Source: Desulfobacterales bacterium (GTDB lineage Bacteria; Desulfobacterota; Desulfobacteria; Desulfobacterales; JAHEIW01). From it: a DNA stretch of 64,000 bases. The position numbers were made by a program, and so were the translations under genes. The stretch is taken from the NCBI GenBank assembly GCA_030066985.1, contig JASJAN010000033.1, positions 1 through 64,000 on the forward strand, in the 5' to 3' direction. Below are positions 62,418-64,000 of this stretch, in pieces. How positions within the stretch are numbered: position 1 is the first letter of the stretch; each line of letters opens with the position of its first letter. Below the pieces are notes generated by a model that worked only from the letters and a program-made list of their open reading frames with translations, had not been told where the DNA came from and ran no database searches.

Positions 62418-62505
62418 CCATTAAATTTTGCACGGTTGGAGGCCCGTAACACACCGGTAACGAAAACGGCTGCCAAACAGCCAGATTCGCGGAAAGGTCA
62501 ATTCG

Positions 62506-62540
62506 AAATGGCAAGGCACTCTGAGCCTTGCCATTTTTTT
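62506..62540 (+). terminator. Rho-independent terminator after fabF
   Basis: AATGGCAAGGC and GCCTTGCCATT form an 11-bp stem around ACTCTGA, followed by a run of five T beyond the stem. It lies about 90 bases after the fabF stop and closes the rpmF-fabF unit. Confidence 0.9.
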
Positions 62541-62746
62541 GCTTGCGGTAAACGGGTTAGACATATATTATTCAAAGCTAACTTTTTTACGGGCATCCTG
62601 CCGGCGGACGCATTCACCAGGAAATATCAATTAATTGCATCGAATCAATGATAATCACAGGTGTTTCTGCGCCCAATCCGGCTGTTGCCATTTTTTGACG
62701 ATATTTCAAGCCCTTGCATTCTTAATAAAATACCGATAAGGAGAAT

Positions 62747-63235
62747 ATGATTTTTATGGCAGCCGATGATTCTCGACCTTCATGGGAAAATTACTTTATG
62801 GATATCGCGATGCTGGTTGCACGGCGCTCAACTTGCCTTCGACGAGCGGTTGGTGCCATTATCGTTAAGGATAAACGCATCCTGTCAACCGGTTACAATG
62901 GGGCCCCGACCGGTGTTCGTCATTGTGAAGAAGTGGGCTGTTTGCGCGAAAAATTAGGGATTGAATCCGGCAAAATGCACGAGTTGTGCCGTGGCATCCA
63001 TGCGGAGCAAAATGCAATTATTCAAGCAGCTTATCATGGGGTCTCTTTGAAAGGCGCCAGTGTATTTTGCACCAATTTACCCTGTTCAATATGTGCAAAG
63101 ATGATCATTAATGCGGGGATAGATAAAATATATTATCACGCCGGTTATGCGGATGATATATCAAAGGACATGCTGGAAGAAGCCAACATAGAGCTGATTC
63201 ACCTTGACACCAAACCGCAGGGGGAAGAATCATGA
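62747..63235 (+). CDS. Deoxycytidylate (dCMP) deaminase family protein
   Basis: 162 residues. The zinc site is complete: [13 protein letters not shown] gives the histidine and proton-shuttling glutamate, and [12 protein letters not shown] gives the two cysteines. [20 protein letters not shown] and [17 protein letters not shown] are typical of the ComEB/dCMP deaminase group. It converts dCMP to dUMP for dTTP synthesis. AAGGAG lies just upstream of ATG 62747; ATG 62756 is an alternative. Its end overlaps nrdR by four bases. Confidence 0.93.
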   Translation: MIFMAADDSRPSWENYFMDIAMLVARRSTCLRRAVGAIIVKDKRILSTGYNGAPTGVRHCEEVGCLREKLGIESGKMHELCRGIHAEQNAIIQAAYHGVSLKGASVFCTNLPCSICAKMIINAGIDKIYYHAGYADDISKDMLEEANIELIHLDTKPQGEES

Positions 63236-63702
63236 AGTGTCCATATTGTGGTGAAATCGACAACAAAGTCATTGATTCGAGATTGAGCAAAGATGCCAGT
63301 GTTATCCGCCGGCGCCGAGAATGTATTGTGTGCACGCGTCGGTTCACAACGTATGAGCACATTGAAGAAATCCCGATTATGATTATCAAAAAAGATGGCC
63401 GGCGTGAAGTATTTAACCGCGATAAGGTCCGGTCCGGCCTCAAAAAAGCGTGCCAAAAGCGAAACATCAGCATCAACGTGATCGAAGAATTTATCGACGA
63501 TCTCGAACGGGATCTCAGGGAAACGGGTGAAAAAGAAATACCAGCTTCCTTTCTCGGAGAGAAAATAATGACAATGCTGCATGACCTGGACGATGTCGCA
63601 TATGTTCGCTTTGCCTCGGTCTATCGTGAATTTAAAGATGTTAATGACTTTGTTTCTGAGTTGAAAACCCTGCTCAGCAACCAGAAGACAGAAGATAAAT
63701 AA
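63232..63702 (+). CDS. nrdR: Transcriptional repressor NrdR
   Basis: 156 residues. The zinc ribbon is [19 protein letters not shown] with [17 protein letters not shown]. The ATP-cone domain follows ([20 protein letters not shown], then [15 protein letters not shown]). NrdR binds ATP/dATP and represses ribonucleotide reductase genes through NrdR boxes. ATGA overlap with the dCMP deaminase gene links the two to nucleotide metabolism; ribD downstream is the classical neighbour. Confidence 0.97.
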   Translation: MKCPYCGEIDNKVIDSRLSKDASVIRRRRECIVCTRRFTTYEHIEEIPIMIIKKDGRREVFNRDKVRSGLKKACQKRNISINVIEEFIDDLERDLRETGEKEIPASFLGEKIMTMLHDLDDVAYVRFASVYREFKDVNDFVSELKTLLSNQKTEDK

Positions 63703-63800
63703 CCCGGCTTCGCTTTAACAAGCTTCCGTCTTCGTTAACCGCCATCGCTAAAGCTAAGGCGGTCAAGAAACTTCGCCGGACAGGACGCCGCGGCAAGTAG

Positions 63801-63950
63801 ATGACAGAGTTCAGACGACAGAAAACAGATAACAGAGGACAGAAGACAGAGGACGGAGTTCAGAGAACTGTAATAATACATCAGACACAATGCATTAGAT
63901 TCAATAGCAGTCTGACATCTGACATCTGACATCTGACCTCTGATCTCTGA
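63801..63950. repeat. CTGACATCTGA/CAGAGGACAGA word inverted repeat (E16)
   Basis: The left arm (63801-63866) consists of many GACAGA/CAGAGGACAGAAGAC words. The right arm (63912-63950) has TCTGACATCTGACATCTGAC then ATCTGACCTCTGATCTCTGA. It lies between nrdR and ribD and ends five bases before the ribD ATG. A separate CCGCCATCGC/GCTAAGGCGG hairpin sits near 63740-63763. Confidence 0.8.
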
Positions 63951-63955
63951 AACGA

Positions 63956-64000
63956 ATGGAACACGAACATTTTATGCGAATGGCCTTGAAACTCGCCAAG
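63956..64000 (+). CDS. ribD: RibD N-terminus (3' end outside window)
   Basis: Only 15 codons are visible, reading MEHEHFMRMALKLAK. This matches the invariant start of RibD deaminase/reductase (xxFMxxALxLA). Its place after nrdR is the classical order. The assignment rests on these residues and the context. Confidence 0.7.
   Translation, partial: MEHEHFMRMALKLAK

Noticed and set aside
63912-63950. A tandem CTGACAT array that might be a CRISPR
   Set aside because: Units are 10-11 bases with no spacers and have an inverted partner arm; no cas genes are present.

Overview
The window looks like chromosomal DNA of a Desulfobacterota (former Deltaproteobacteria) bacterium, probably near the Desulfobacterales. 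This is inferred from gene content, not from any rRNA or search. The basis is a complete methylmalonyl-CoA (propionate/succinate) pathway with a split transcarboxylase, succinyl-CoA ligase, hydrogenase nickel chaperones HypA/HypB, NifS/NifU, FtsX/ABC machinery, and many intergenic inverted repeats. About 50 protein genes and one tRNA (tRNA-Gln) are supported. No phage, insertion sequence with transposase, or CRISPR array is visible.

Layout. 1-11.8 kb: a surface-glycan region with two GT4 glycosyltransferases, a NodU/CmcH-type carbamoyltransferase, a histidine phosphatase, a NodB-like deacetylase and a GNAT protein. It continues with a tight operon of two paralogous MurG-like transferases around a TPR/TMTC-like GT-C membrane protein, then an O-methyltransferase. 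12-23.3 kb: an uncharacterised transport locus made of a minimal FtsX permease, a LolD/MacB-type ATPase, a 1679-residue FtsX permease carrying a degenerate M28-peptidase-like domain, and two OPT-like multipass proteins. 23.5-27 kb: a B12-binding radical SAM protein, two small hypotheticals and a PqqD-like protein. 27-31 kb, minus strand: STAS protein, HATPase (RsbW-like), cyclic-nucleotide-binding protein and an ABC exporter with an expanded nucleotide-binding domain. 31.5-47 kb: DUF2065, queA, tgt, a NifU-C protein, a four-helix-bundle gene inside an inverted repeat, then mce, methylmalonyl-CoA mutase, meaB, carboxyltransferase, a small subunit, biotinylated 5S subunit, sucC, sucD, hypA and hypB. 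47-51 kb: nifS/nifU (minus) and a MEMO-family gene. 51-57 kb: glnS, a Ca/H antiporter, DUF3124, tRNA-Gln and gltX. 57.7-64 kb: rpmF, an acyl-CoA dehydrogenase, fabG, acpP, fabF, dCMP deaminase, nrdR and the first 15 codons of ribD.

The most striking feature is not a gene. Most non-coding spacers longer than about 80 bp, even inside operons, hold an inverted repeat. Two classes stand out. The first is a set of three 143-146 bp near-palindromes, plus a weaker fourth, built on a shared core (CGTAC, five bases, GTACG). Their arms pair within each copy but differ completely between copies, as expected of a conserved structure rather than a conserved sequence. The second is a set of 'word' inverted repeats, whose arms are two to four degenerate copies of a short word (GTTATTG, GTGTCAG, ACCACGAAG, ACCGCAGAG, TTGTCATTT and others) that changes from locus to locus. 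One of these encloses a four-helix-bundle gene as if it were cargo. Another has been absorbed into the coding sequence of the giant permease.
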